Counted from the stretch's first letter, positions 10,871 through 22,162 are shown. The stretch is 23,655 nucleotides of DNA from Saccoglossus kowalevskii (GCF_000003605.2 NW_003114037.1:1-23655), one strand, 5' to 3'. Program-made: numbers and translations. The notes: generated by a model not told the origin, from the letters alone.

Positions 10871-11369
10871 CTCAGGCGCCCATTGCTTCCAATTGATAGT
10901 AGCTCAGGGACCCATTGCTTCCAATTGATAGTAGCTCAGGCGCCCATTGCTCCTAATTGATAGTAGCTCAGGGACCCATTGCTTGCAATGGATAGTAGCT
11001 CAGGGGCCCATTGCTTCCAATTGATAGTAGCTCAGGGACCCATTGTTCACAATAGATATTAGCTCAGGCGCCCATTGCTTCCAATTGATAGTAGCACAGG
11101 GACCCATTGCTCACAATAGATAGTAGCTCAGGCGCCCATTGCTTCCAATTGATAGTAGCTCAGGGACCCATTGCTCACAATAGATAGTAGCTCAGGCGCC
11201 CATTGCTTCCAATTGATAGTAGCTCAGGGACCCATTGCTCCACAATGGATAGTAGCTCAGGCGCCCATTGCTTCCAATTGATAGTAGCTCAGGGACCCAT
11301 TGCTCACAATAGATAGTAGCTCAGGCGCCCATTGCTTGCAATTGATAGTAGCTCAGGGACCCATTGCGC

Positions 11370-11822
11370 ACTATAGATAGTAGCTCAGGGACCCATTGCT
11401 CACAATAGATAGTAGCTCAGGCGCCCATTGCTCACAATAGATAGTAGCTCAGGGGCCCATTGCTTCCAATTGATAGTAGCTCAGGGACCCATTGCTCACA
11501 ATAGATAGTAGCTCAGAGACCCATTGCTCACAATTGATAGTAGCTCAGGGGCCCATTGCTCACAATAGATAGTAGCTCAGAGTCCATTGCTTCCAATTGA
11601 TATTAGCTCAGGGACCCATTGCTCACAATAGATTGTAGCTCAGGGACCCATTGCTCACAATTGATAGTAGCTCAGGGACCCATTGCTTGCAATAGATAGT
11701 AGCTCAGGGACCCATTGCTCCCAATTGATAGTAGCTCAGGCGCCCATTGCTTCCAATTGATAGTAGCTCAGGGACCCATTGCTTCCAATTGATAGTAGCT
11801 CAGGCGCCCAATGCTTGCAATA
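11370..11822. repeat. Irregular monomer stretch
   Basis: This zone mixes monomer types not found in this order elsewhere: core gagaccc, core gagtcc (as at the first base of the window), head gatattagc, head gattgtagc and several B-type cores in a row with changed tails. It ends in a hybrid monomer (11,801) with core ggcgcccaatg and tail cttgcaata directly before a gatagcag head. That same junction occurs at 15,810. Confidence 0.7.
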
Positions 11823-13019
11823 GATAGCAGCTCAGGCGCCCATTGCTTCCAATTGATAGTAGCTCAGGGACCCATTGCTTCCAATTGATAGTAGCTCAGG
11901 GGCCCATTGCTTCCAATTGATAGTAGCTCAGGGACCCATTGTTCACAATAGATAGTAGCTCAGGCGCCCATTGCTTCCAATTGATAGTAGCACAGGGACC
12001 CATTGCTCACAATAGATAGTAGCTCAGGCGCCCATTGCTTCCAATTGATAGTAGCTCAGGCGCCCATTGCTTCCAATTGATAGTAGCTCAGGGACCCATT
12101 GATCACAATAGATAGTAGCTCAGGGGGCCCATTGCTCACTATAGATAGTAGCTCCGGGACCCATTGCTCACAATAGATAGTAGCTCAGGCGCCCATTGCT
12201 TCCAATTGATAGTAGCTCAGGGACCCATTGCTCCACAATGGATAGTAGCTCAGGCGCCCATTGCTTCCAATTGATAGTAGCTCAGGGACCCATTGCTCAC
12301 AATAGATAGTAGCTCAGGCGCCCATTGCTTGCAATTGATAGTAGCTCAGGGACCCATTGCGCACAAAAGTTAGTAGCTCAGGCGCCCATTGCTTCCAATT
12401 GATAGTAGCTCAGGGACCCATTGCTCACAATAGATAGTAGCTCAGGCGCCCATTGCTTCCAATTGATAGTAGCTCAGGGACCCATTGCTCACAATAGATA
12501 GTAGCTCAGAGGGCCCATTGCTCACTATAGATAGTAGCTCAGGGGCCCATTGCTTCCAATTGATAGTAGCTCAGGGACCCATTGTTCACAGTAGATAGTA
12601 GCTCAGGCGCCCATTGCTTCCAATTGATAGTAGCACAGGGACCCATTGCTCACAATAGATAGTAGCTCAGGCGCCCATTGCTTCCAATTGATAGTAGCTC
12701 AGACGCCCATTGCTTCCAATTGATAGTAGCTCAGGGACCCATTGCTCACAATAGATAGTAGCTCAGGGGCCCATTGCTCACTATAGATAGTAGCTCAGGG
12801 ACCCATTGCTCACAATAGATAGTAGCTCAGGCGCCCATTGCTTCCAATTGATAGTAGCTCAGGGACCATTGCTCCACAATGGATAGTAGCTCAGGCGCCC
12901 ATTGCTTCCAATTGATAGTAGCTCAGGGACCCATTGCTCACAATAGATAGTAGCTCAGGCGCCCATTATTTGCAATTGATAGTAGCTCAGGGATCCATTG
13001 CGCACAATAGATAGTAGCT
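11823..13019. repeat. 1.2-kb segment duplicated at 1,539-bp spacing (copy 1)
   Basis: Head gatagcag (11,823 and 13,362), ctccggga (12,152 and 13,691), the odd monomer with cacaaaagttag (12,361 and 13,900), tail gttcacagtag (12,584 and 14,123) and core ggatcc (12,988 and 14,527) all share offset 1,539. The cacaaaagttag form was found only in these two places; the window has a related cacaaaagatag at 1431. Copy 1 stops near 13,019, where it joins cassette X copy 4. A small difference is tail attatttgcaatt here against attgcttgcaatt in copy 2. Confidence 0.85.
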
Positions 13020-13023
13020 CAGG

Positions 13024-13369
13024 GACACATTGCTCACAATTGATAGTAGCTCAGGCGCCCATTGCTCACTATAGATAGTAGCTCAGGCGCCTATTACTCC
13101 TAATTGATAGTAGATCAGGGACCCATTTCTCACAATTGATAGTAGCTCAGGCGCCCATTGCTCACATTTGATAGTAGCTCAGGTGCCCATTGCTCACAAT
13201 TGATAGTAGCTCAGGGACCCAATGCTTGCAATAGATAGTAGCTCAGGGGTCCATTGCTTCCAATTGATAGTAGCTCAGGGACCCATTGTTCACAATAGAT
13301 AGTAGCTCAGGCGCCCATTGCTTCCAATTGATAGTAACTCAGGGACCCATTGCTCACAATAGATAGCAG
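13024..13369. repeat. Cassette X, copy 4
   Basis: This is a full-length cassette sharing the private variants of copy 1 (cctattactcc, tagatcagg, catttctcac, cccaatgcttgc) at offset 10,933. It sits between the two copies of the 1,539-spaced segment, so that pair is not a simple head-to-tail duplication. Confidence 0.88.
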
Positions 13370-14558
13370 CTCAGGCGCCCATTGCTTCCAATTGATAGTA
13401 GCTCAGGGACCCATTGCTTCCAATTGATAGTAGCTCAGGGGCCCATTGCTTCCAATTGATAGTAGCTCAGGGACCCATTGTTCACAATAGATAGTAGCTC
13501 AGGCGCCCATTGCTTCCAATTGATAGTAGCACAGGGACCCATTGCTCACAATAGATAGTAGCTCAGGCGCTCATTGCTTCCAATTGATAGTAGCTCAGGC
13601 GCCCATTGCTTCCAATTGATAGTAGCTCAGGGACCCATTGATCACAATAGATAGTAGCTCAGGGGGCCCATTGCTCACTATAGATAGTAGCTCCGGGACC
13701 CATTGCTCACAATAGATAGTAGCTCAGGCGCCCATTGCTTCCAATTGATAGTAGCTCAGGGACCCATTGCTCCACAATGGATAGTAGCTCAGGCGCCCAT
13801 TGCTTCCAATTGATAGTAGCTCAGGGACCCATTGCTCACAATAGATAGTAGCTCAGGCGCCCATTGCTTGCAATTGATAGTAGCTCAGGGACCCATTGCG
13901 CACAAAAGTTAGTAGCTCAGGCGCCCATTGCTTCCAATTGATAGTAGCTCAGGGACCCATTGCTCACAATAGATAGTAGCTCAGGCGCCCATTGCTTCCA
14001 ATTGATAGTAGCTCAGGGACCCATTGCTCACAATAGATAGTAGCTCAGAGGGCCCATTGCTCACTATAGATAGTAGCTCAGGGGCCCATTGCTTCCAATT
14101 GATAGTAGCTCAGGGACCCATTGTTCACAGTAGATAGTAGCTCAGGCGCCCATTGCTTCCAATTGATAGTAGCACAGGGACCCATTGCTCACAATAGATA
14201 GTAGCTCAGGCGCCCATTGCTTCCAATTGATAGTAGCTCAGACGCCCATTGCTTCCAATTGATAGTAGCTCAGGGACCCATTGCTCACAATAGATAGTAG
14301 CTCAGGGGCCCATTGCTCACTATAGATAGTAGCTCAGGGACCCATTGCTCACAATAGATAGTAGCTCAGGCGCCCATTGCTTCCAATTGATAGTAGCTCA
14401 GGGACCATTGCTCCACAATGGATAGTAGCTCAGGCGCCCATTGCTTCCAATTGATAGTAGCTCAGGGACCCATTGCTCACAATAGATAGTAGCTCAGGCG
14501 CCCATTGCTTGCAATTGATAGTAGCTCAGGGATCCATTGCGCACAATAGATAGTAGCT
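13362..14558. repeat. 1.2-kb segment duplicated at 1,539-bp spacing (copy 2)
   Basis: This is the second copy of 11,823-13,019, with every listed landmark at +1,539. A private substitution is core ggcgctcat near 13,570. After the core ggatcc monomer at 14,527 it continues into composite block copy c, where copy 1 instead switches to cassette X. Confidence 0.85.
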
Positions 14559-15776
14559 CAGGCGCCCATTGCTTCCAATTGATAGTAGCTCAGGGACCCA
14601 TTGCTCACAATAGATAGTAGCTCAGGCGCCCATTGCTTCCAATTGATAGTAGCTCAGGGACCCATTGCTCACAATAGATAGTAGCTCAGAGGGCCCATTG
14701 CTCACTATAGATAGTAGCTCAGGGGCCCATTGCTTCCAATTGATAGTAGCTCAGGGACCCATTGTTCACAATAGATAGTAGCTCAGGCGCCCATTGCTTC
14801 CAATTGATAGTAGCTCAGGGGCCCATTGCTCACTATAGATAGTAGCTCAGGGACCCATTGCTCACAATAGATAGTAGCTCAGGCGCCCATTGCTTCCAAT
14901 TGATAGTAGCTCAGGGACCCATTGCTCCACAATGGATAGTAGCTCAGGCGCCCATTGCTTCCAATTGATAGTAGCTCAGGGACCCATTGCTCACAATAGA
15001 TAGTAGCTCAGGCGCCCATTGCTTGCAATTGATAGTAGCTCAGGGACCCATTGCGCACAATAGATAGTAGCTCAGGCGCCCATTGCTTCCAATTGATAGT
15101 AGCTCAGGCACCCATTGCTCACAATAGATAGTAGCTCAGGCGCCCATTGCTTCCAATTGATAGTAGCTCAGGGACCCATTGCTCACAATAGATAGTAGCT
15201 CAGAGGGCCCATTGCTCACTATAGATAGTAGCTCAGTGGCCCATTGCTTCCAATTGATAGTAGCTCAGGGACCCATTGTTCACAATAGATAGTAGCTCAG
15301 GCGCCCATTGCTTCCAATTGATAGTAGCACAGGGACCCATTGCTCACAATAGATAGTAGCTCAGGCGCCCATTGCTTCCAATTGATAGTAGCTCAGACGC
15401 CCATTGCTTCCAATTGATAGTAGCTCAGGGACCCATTGCTCACAATAGATAGTAGCTCAGGGGCCCATTGCTCACTATAGATAGTAGCTCAGGGACCCAT
15501 TGCTCACAATAGATAGTAGCTTAGGCGCCCATTGCTTCCAATTGATAGTAGCTCAGGGACCCATTGCTCACAATAGATAGTAGCTCAGGCGCCCATTGCT
15601 TCCAATTGATAGTAGCTCAGGGACCCATTGCTCACAATAGATAGTAGCACAGGCGCCCATTGCTCCTAATTGATAGTAGCTCAGGGACACATTGCTCACA
15701 ATTGATAGTAGCTCAGGCGCCCATTGCTGATTATAGATAGTAGCTCAGGCGCCTATTGCTCCTAATTGATAGTAGC
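14527..15776. repeat. Composite block, copy c
   Basis: Core ggatcc (14,527) and core ggcaccc (15,105) lie at +5,611 from copy b. Core agtggccc (15,234) and cassette X (15,686) lie at +5,161 from copy b's second half, the difference being the 450-bp duplication absent here. At the site of the gtacctc head of copies a and b this copy has the ordinary gtagctc (near 14,810). It ends inside a truncated cassette X. Confidence 0.82.
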
Positions 15777-15839
15777 TCAGGGACACATTGCTCACAATTG
15801 ATAGTAGCTCAGGCGCCCAATGCTTGCAATAGATAGCAG
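15686..15839. repeat. Cassette X, copy 5 (internally deleted)
   Basis: Gacacat to gatagcag is 146 bases here against 338 in full copies, a loss of 192 bases or exactly six monomers. The missing part includes tcacatttg, ggtgccc, ggggtcc and gatagtaactc. The junction is a hybrid monomer with core ggcgcccaatg and tail cttgcaata (15,810), identical in arrangement to the one at 11,801. It also has ctgattata where other copies have ctgactata. Confidence 0.85.
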
Positions 15840-16931
15840 CTCAGGCGCCCATTGCTTCCAATTGATAGTAGCTCAGGGACCCATTGCTTCCAATTGATAG
15901 TAGCTCAGGGGCCCATTGCTTCCAATTGATAGTAGCTCAGGGACCCATTGTTCACAATAGATAGTAGCTCAGGGGCCCATTGCTTCCAATTGATAGTAGC
16001 ACAGGGACCCATTGCTCACAATAGATAGTAGCTCAGGCGCCCATTGCTTCCAATTGATAGTAGCTCAGGCGCCCATTGCTTCCAATTGATAGTAGCTCAG
16101 GGACCCATTGATCACAATAGATAGTAGCTCAGGGGGCCCATTGCTCACTATAGATAGTAGCTCCGGGACCCATTGCTCACAATAGATAGTAGCTCAGGCG
16201 CCCATTGCTTCCAATTGATAGTAGCTCAGGGACCCATTGCTCACAATAGATAGTAGCTCAGGCGCCCATTGCTTCCAATTGATAGTAGCTCAGGGACCCA
16301 TTGCTCCACAATGGATAGTAGCTCAGGCGCCCATTGCTTCCAATTGATAGTAGCTCAGGGACCCATTGCTCACAATAGATAGTAGCTCAGGCGCCCATTG
16401 CTTGCAATTGATAGTAGCTCAGGGACCCATTGCGCACAATAGATAGTAGCTCAGAGGGCCCATGCTCACTATAGATAGTAGCTCAGGGGCCCATTGCTTC
16501 CAATTGATAGTAGCTCAGGGACCCATTGTTCACAGTAGATAGTAGTTCAGGCGCCCATTGCTTCCAATTGATAGTAGCACAGGGACCCATTGCTCACAAT
16601 AGATAGTAGCTCAGGCGCCCATTGCTTCCAATTGATAGTAGCTCAGACGCCCATTGCTTCCAATTGATAGTAGCTCAGGGACCCATTGCTCACAATAGAT
16701 AGTAGCTCAGGGGCCCATTGCTCACTATAGATAGTAGCTCAGGGACCCATTGCTCACAATAGATAGTAGCTCAGGCGCCCATTGCTTCCAATTGATAGTA
16801 GCTCAGGGACCATTGCTCCACAATGGATAGTAGCTCAGGCGCCCATTGCTTCCAATTGATAGTAGCTCAGGGACCCATTGCTCACAATAGATAGTAGCTC
16901 AGGCGCCCATTATATGCAATTGATAGTAGCT

Positions 16932-18515
16932 CAGGGATCCATTGCGCACAATAGATAGTAGCTCAGGCGCCCATTGCTTCCAATTGATAGTAGCTCAGGG
17001 ACCCATTGCTCACAATAGATAGTAGCTCAGGCGCCCATTGCTTCCAATTGATAGTAGCTCAGGGACCCATTGCTCACAATAGATAGTAGCTCAGAGGGCC
17101 CATTGCTCACTATAGATAGTAGCTCAGGGGCCCATTGCTTCCAATTGATAGTAGCTCAGGGACCCATTGTTCACAATAGATAGTAGCTCAGGCGCCCATT
17201 GCTTCCAATTGATAGTAGCTCAGGGGCCCATTGCTCACTATAGATAGTAGCTCAGGGACCCATTGCTAACAATAGATAGTAGCTCAGGCGCCCATTGCTT
17301 CCAATTGATAGTAGCTCAGGGACCCATTGCTCCACAATGGATAGTAGCTCAGGCGCCCATTGCTTCCAATTGATAGTAGCTCAGGGACCCATTGCTCACA
17401 ATAGATAGTAGCTCAGGCGCCCATTGCTTGCAATTGATAGTAGCTCAGGGACCCATTGCGCACAATAGATAGTAGCTCAGGCGCCCATTGCTTCCAATTC
17501 ATAGTAGCTCAGGGACCCATTGCTCACAATAGATAGTAGCTCAGGCGCCCATTGCTTCCAATTGATAGTAGCTCAGGGACCCATTGCTCACAATAGATAG
17601 TAGCTCAAAGGGCCCATTGCTCACTATAGATAGTAGCTCAGGGGCCCATTGCTTCCAATTGATAGTAGCTCAGGGACCCATTGTTCACAATAGATAGTAG
17701 CTCAGGCGCCCATTGCTTCCAATTGATAGTAGCACAGGGACCCATTGCTCACAATAGATAGTAGCTCAGGCGCCCATTGCTTCCAATTGATAGTAGCTCA
17801 GACGCCCATTGCTTCCAATTGATAGTAGCTCAGGGACCCATTGCTCACAATATATAGTAGCTCAGGGGCCCATTGCTCACTATAGATAGTAGCTCAGGGA
17901 CCCATTGCTCACAATAGATAGTAGCTCAGGCGCCCATTGCTTCCAATTGATAGTAGCTCAGGGACCCATTGCTCACAATAGATAGTAGCTCAGGGGCCCA
18001 TTGCTCACTATAGATAGTAGCTCAGGGACCCATTGCTCACAATAGATAGTAGCTCAGGCGCCCATTGCTTCCAATTGATAGTAGCTCAGGGACCCATTGC
18101 TCACAATAGAGAGTAGCTCAGGCGTCCATTGCTTCCAATTGATAGTAGCTCAGGGACCCATTGCTCACAATAGATAGTAGCACAGGCGCCCATTGCTCCT
18201 AATTGATAGTAGCTCAGGGACACATTGCTCACAATTGATAGTAGCTCAGGCGCCCATTGCTGACTATAGATAGTAGCTCAGGCGCCTATTGCTCCTAATT
18301 GATAGTAGCTCAGGGACCCATTGCTCACAATTGATAGTAGCTCAGGCGCCCATTGCTCACATTTGATAGTAGCTCAGGTGCCCATTGCTCACAATTGATA
18401 GTAGCTCAGGGACCCATTGCTTGCAATAGATAGTAGCTCAGGGGTCCATTGCTTCCAATTGATAGTAGCTCAGGGACCCATTGTTCACAATAGATAGTAG
18501 CTCAGGCGCCCATTG
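16932..18515. repeat. Composite block, copy d (expanded)
   Basis: Core ggatcc (16,932) is followed by a ggggcccat / ctcactata unit at the same distance as in copy a. Cassette X then begins 1,287 bases in, against 1,159 in copy a, an excess of 128 bases or four monomers. Private landmarks are tail ctaacaata (17,266), a ttcatag junction (17,498) and core caaagggccc (17,606). The first two recur at +5,273 (22,539 and 22,771). Ttcatag and caaaggg recur at +1,393. Confidence 0.78.
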
Positions 18516-18780
18516 CTTCCATTGATAGTAACTCAGGACCCATTGCTCACAATAGATAGCAGCTCAGCGCCCATTGCTTCCAATTGATAGTAGCTCAGGA
18601 CCCATTGCTTCCAATTGATAGTAGCTCAGCGCCCATTGCTCCTAATTGATAGTAGCTCAGGACCATTGCTTGCAATGGATAGTAGCTCAGGGCCCATTGC
18701 TTCCAATTGATAGTAGGCTCAGGACCCATTGTTCACATAGATAGTAGCTCAGGCGCCCATTGCTTCATGATAGTAGCTCA
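17446..18780. repeat. 1.3-kb segment repeated immediately downstream (copy 1)
   Basis: Ttcatag (17,498 and 18,891) and caaaggg (17,606 and 18,999) share offset 1,393. Later landmarks, such as tcacatttg (18,359 and 19,688), share offset 1,329 because copy 1 holds one extra 64-bp dimer. Copy 2 begins near 18,839, directly after the indel-rich patch at 18,520-18,830. The adjacency may be biological or an unresolved assembly overlap. Confidence 0.83.
18219..18562. repeat. Cassette X, copy 6 (two bases short)
   Basis: Gacacat to gatagcag measures 336 bases, two fewer than full copies. The losses are one a in the tail ttccattg (18,520) and one g in the core caggacc (18,534), both in homopolymers. 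The first 300 bases are clean. The cassette's 3' part enters the indel-rich patch. Confidence 0.85.
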
Positions 18781-18830
18781 TGGACCCATGCTCACAATAG
18801 ATAGTAGCTCAGGCGCCCATGCTTCCATGA
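18520..18830. other. Indel-rich patch, probable uncorrected consensus
   Basis: About 17 single-base deletions and one insertion fall within 310 bases, nearly all in runs of two to four identical bases. Examples are ggg to gg and gg to g in cores, ccc to cc in ggaccattg, aa to a in ttcacatag, and ttccaatt shortened to ttcat or ttccat. The intact equivalent near 19,850-20,130 has almost none (one ggg to gg at 19,993). Ordinary satellite variants in this window are substitutions or single fixed indels shared by several copies. These are private and clustered, which is the signature of low-coverage long-read sequence used to bridge a gap. Confidence 0.75.
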
Positions 18831-18838
18831 TAGTAGCT

Positions 18839-20100
18839 CAGGGACCCATTGCGCACAATAGATAGTAGCTCAGGCGCCCATTGCTTCCAATTCATAGTAG
18901 CTCAGGGACCCATTGCTCACAATAGATAGTAGCTCAGGCGCCCATTGCTTCCAATTGATAGTAGCTCAGGGACCCATTGCTCACAATAGATAGTAGCTCA
19001 AAGGGCCCATTGCTCACTATAGATAGTAGCTCAGGGGCCCATTGCTTCCAATTGATAGTAGCTCAGGGACCCATTGTTCACAATAGATAGTAGCTCAGGC
19101 GCCCATTGCTTCCAATTGATAGTAGCACAGGGACCCATTGCTCACAATAGATAGTAGCTCAGGCGCCCATTGCTTCCAATTGATAGTAGCTCAGACGCCC
19201 ATTGCTTCCAATTGATAGTAGCTCAGGGACCCATTGCTCACAATAGATAGTAGCTCAGGGGCCCATTGCTCACTATAGATAGTAGCTCAGGGACCCATTG
19301 CTCACAATAGATAGTAGCTCAGGCGCCCATTGCTTCCAATTGATAGTAGCTCAGGGACCCATTGCTCACAATAGATAGTAGCTCAGGGGCCCATTGCTCA
19401 CTATAGATAGTAGCTCAGGGACCCATTGCTCACAATAGATAGTAGCTCAGGCGCCCATTGCTTCCAATTGATAGTAGCTCAGGGACCCATTGCTCACAAT
19501 AGATAGTAGCACAGGCGCCCATTGCTCCTAATTGATAGTAGCTCAGGGACACATTGCTCACAATTGATAGTAGCTCAGGCGCCCATTGCTGACTATAGAT
19601 AGTAGCTCAGGCGCCTATTGCTCCTAATTGATAGTAGCTCAGGGACCCATTGCTCACAATTGATAGTAGCTCAGGCGCCCATTGCTCACATTTGATAGTA
19701 GCTCAGGTGCCCATTGCTCACAATTGATAGTAGCTCAGGGACCCATTGCTTGCAATAGATAGTAGCTCAGGGGTCCATTGCTTCCAATTGATAGTAGCTC
19801 AGGGACCCATTGTTCACAATAGATAGTAGCTCAGGCGCCCATTGCTTCCAATTGATAGTAACTCAGAGACCCATTGCTCACAATAGATAGCAGCTCAGGC
19901 GCCCATTGCTTCCAATTGATAGTAGCTCAGGGACCCATTGCTTCCAATTGATAGTAGCTCAGGCGCCCATTGCTCCTAATTGATAGTAGCTCAGGACCCA
20001 TTGCTTGCAATGGATAGTAGCTCAGGGGCCCATTGCTTCCAATTGATAGTAGCTCAGGGACCCATTGTTCACAATAGATAGTAGCTCAGGCGCCCATTGC
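18839..20100. repeat. 1.3-kb segment, copy 2
   Basis: This is the clean second copy of 17,446-18,780. It starts at a tail gcgcacaata monomer and includes ttcatag (18,891), caaaggg (18,999) and cassette X copy 7. It lacks one dimer (64 bp) present in copy 1 before the head agcacagg. A few substitutions separate the two, such as tatatag near 17,851 and agagagtag near 18,109 in copy 1, so it is not a literal copy. Confidence 0.83.
19548..19893. repeat. Cassette X, copy 7
   Basis: This is a full-length cassette (338 bases from gacacat to gatagcag) of the cctattgctcc / ctgactata subgroup. A private change gives core agagaccc after gatagtaactc (19,865), where other copies have agggaccc or, in copy 6, aggaccc. 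Confidence 0.88.
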
Positions 20101-21206
20101 TTCCAATTGATAGTAGCACAGGGACCCATTGCTCACAATAGATAGTAGCTCAGGCGCCCATTGCTTCCAATTGATAGTAGCTCAGGCGCCCATTGCTTCC
20201 AATTGATAGTAGCTCAGGGACCCATTGATCACAATAGATAGTAGCTCAGGGGGCCCATTGCTCACTATAGTCAGTAGCTCCGGGACCCATTGCTCACAAT
20301 AGATAGTAGCTCAGGCGCCCATTGCTTCCAATTGATAGTAGCTCTGGGACCCATTGCTCACAATAGATAGTAGCTCAGGCGCCCATTGCTTCCAATTGAT
20401 AGTAGCTCAGGGACCCATTGCTCCACAATGGATAGTAGCTCAGGCGCCCATTGCTTCCAATTGATAGTAGCTCAGGGACCCATTGCTCACAATAGATAGT
20501 AGCTCAGGCGCCCATTGCTTGCAATTGATAGTAGCTCAGGGACCCATTGCGCACAATAGATAGTAGCTCAGGCGCCCATTGCTTCCAATTGATAGTAGCT
20601 CAGGGACCCATTGCTCACAATAGATAGTAGCTCAGGCGCCCATTGCTTCCAATTGATAGTAGCTCAGGGACCCATTGCTCACAATAGATAGTAGCTCAGA
20701 GGGCCCATTGCTCACTATAGATAGTAGCTCAGGGGCCCATTGCTTCCAATTGATAGTAGCTCAGGGACCCATTGTTCACAATAGATAGTAGCTCAGGCGC
20801 CCATTGCTTCCAATTGATAGTAGCACAGGGACCCATTGCTCACAATAGATAGTAGCTCAGGCGCCCATTGCTTCCAATTGATAGTAGCTCAGACGCCCAT
20901 TGCTTCCAATTGATAGTAGCTCAGGGACCCATTGCTCACAATAGATAGTAGCTCAGGGGCCCATTGCTCACTTTAGATAGTAGCTCAGGGACCCATTGCT
21001 CACAATAGATAGTAGCTCAGGCGCCCATTGCTTCCAATTGATAGTAGCTCAGGGACCCATTGCTCACAATAGATAGTAGCTCAGGCGCCCATTGCTTCCA
21101 ATTGATAGTAGCTCAGGCGCCCATTGCTTCCAATTGATAGTAGCTCAGGGACCCATTGCTCACAATAGATAGTAGCTCAGGGGGCCCATTGCTCACTATA
21201 GATAGT

Positions 21207-21850
21207 AGCTCAGGAACCCATTACTCACAATAGATAGTAGCTCAGGCGCCCATTGCTTCCAATTGATAGTAGCTCAGGTACCCATTGCTCACAATAGATA
21301 GTAGCTCAGGCGCCCATTGCTTCCAATTGATAGTAGCTCAGGGACCCATTGCTCACAATAGATAGTAGCTCAGGCGCCCATTGCTTTCAATTGATAGTAG
21401 CTCAGGGACCCATTACTCCACAATAGATAGTAGCTCAGGGGCCCATTGCTTCCAATTGATAGTTGCTCAGGGACCCATTGCTCACAATAGATAGTAGCTC
21501 AGGCGCCCATTGCTTGCAATTAATAGTAGTCCAGGGACCCATTGCTCACAATAGATAGTAGCTCAGGCGCCCATTGCTTCCAATTGATAGTAGCTCAGGG
21601 ACCCATTGCTCACAATAGATAGTAGCTCAGGCGCCCATTGCTTCCAATTGATAGTAGCTCAGGAACCCATTGCTCACAATAGATAGTAGCTCAGAGGGCC
21701 CATTGCTCACTATAGATAGTTGCTCAGGGGCCCATTGCTTCCAATTGATAGTAGCTCAGGGACCCATTGCTCACAATAGATAGTAGCTCAGGCGCCCATT
21801 GCTTCCAATTGATAGTAGCTCAGGGACCCATTGCTCACAATAGATAGTAG
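21207..21850. repeat. Segment matching window start and the 5.9-6.4 kb region
   Basis: Core ggaaccc with tail actcacaata (21,211), core ggtaccc (21,275), gatagttgct (21,458) and gtagtcc (21,526) lie at +15,275 from 5936, 6000, 6183 and 6251. The last three also lie at +21,206 from 69, 252 and 320. Private changes are tail tttcaatt, cattactcca and a taatag junction at about 21,385-21,525. Confidence 0.84.
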
Positions 21851-22162
21851 CTCAGGGGCCCATTGCTCCCAATAGATAGTAGCTCAGGGGCCCATTGCTC
21901 CCAATTGATAGTAGCTAAGGGGCCCATTGCTCACAATAGACTGTAGCTCAGGTGCCCATTGCTCCCAATTGATAGTAGCTCAAGCGCCCATTGCTCCCAA
22001 TTGATAGTAGCTCAGGCGCCCATTGCTCACAATAGATAGTAGCTCAGGGGCCCATTGCTCCCAATTGATAGTAGCTCAGGGGCCCATTGCTTACAATAGA
22101 TAGTAGCTCAGGGGCCCATTGCTCCCAATAGATAGTAGCTCAGGGGCCCATTGCTCCCAATT
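21843..22162. repeat. Ten-monomer block with ctccc tails
   Basis: Exactly 320 bases (ten 32-bp monomers) in which most tails read ctcccaata or ctcccaatt and most cores are ggggccc. Private heads include tagctaagg, ctgtagctc and ctcaagcg. Ctccc tails are otherwise rare (near 790, 1650-1700, 11,720 and the last monomer of the window). The block has no B-type core gggaccc at all. It is a distinct subfamily lying between two standard segments. Confidence 0.82.

Larger units (their letters stand above)
8916..11164. repeat. Composite block, copy b (with internal duplication)
   Basis: Core ggatcc (8916), head gtacctc (9199), core ggcaccc (9494 and again 9944), core agtggccc (9623 and 10,073) and cassette X copy 3 (10,525) follow copy a in order. 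This copy alone has landmarks doubled at 450-base spacing. A private substitution gives head gatattag near 11,056. It ends near 11,164, where four monomers present in copy a are missing. Confidence 0.83.

Noticed and set aside
12865-12890. Core ggaccattgctcc as a sequencing error
   Set aside because: The lost c and gained c appear together in four places (near 8801, 12,865, 14,403 and 16,807), so it is an inherited variant.
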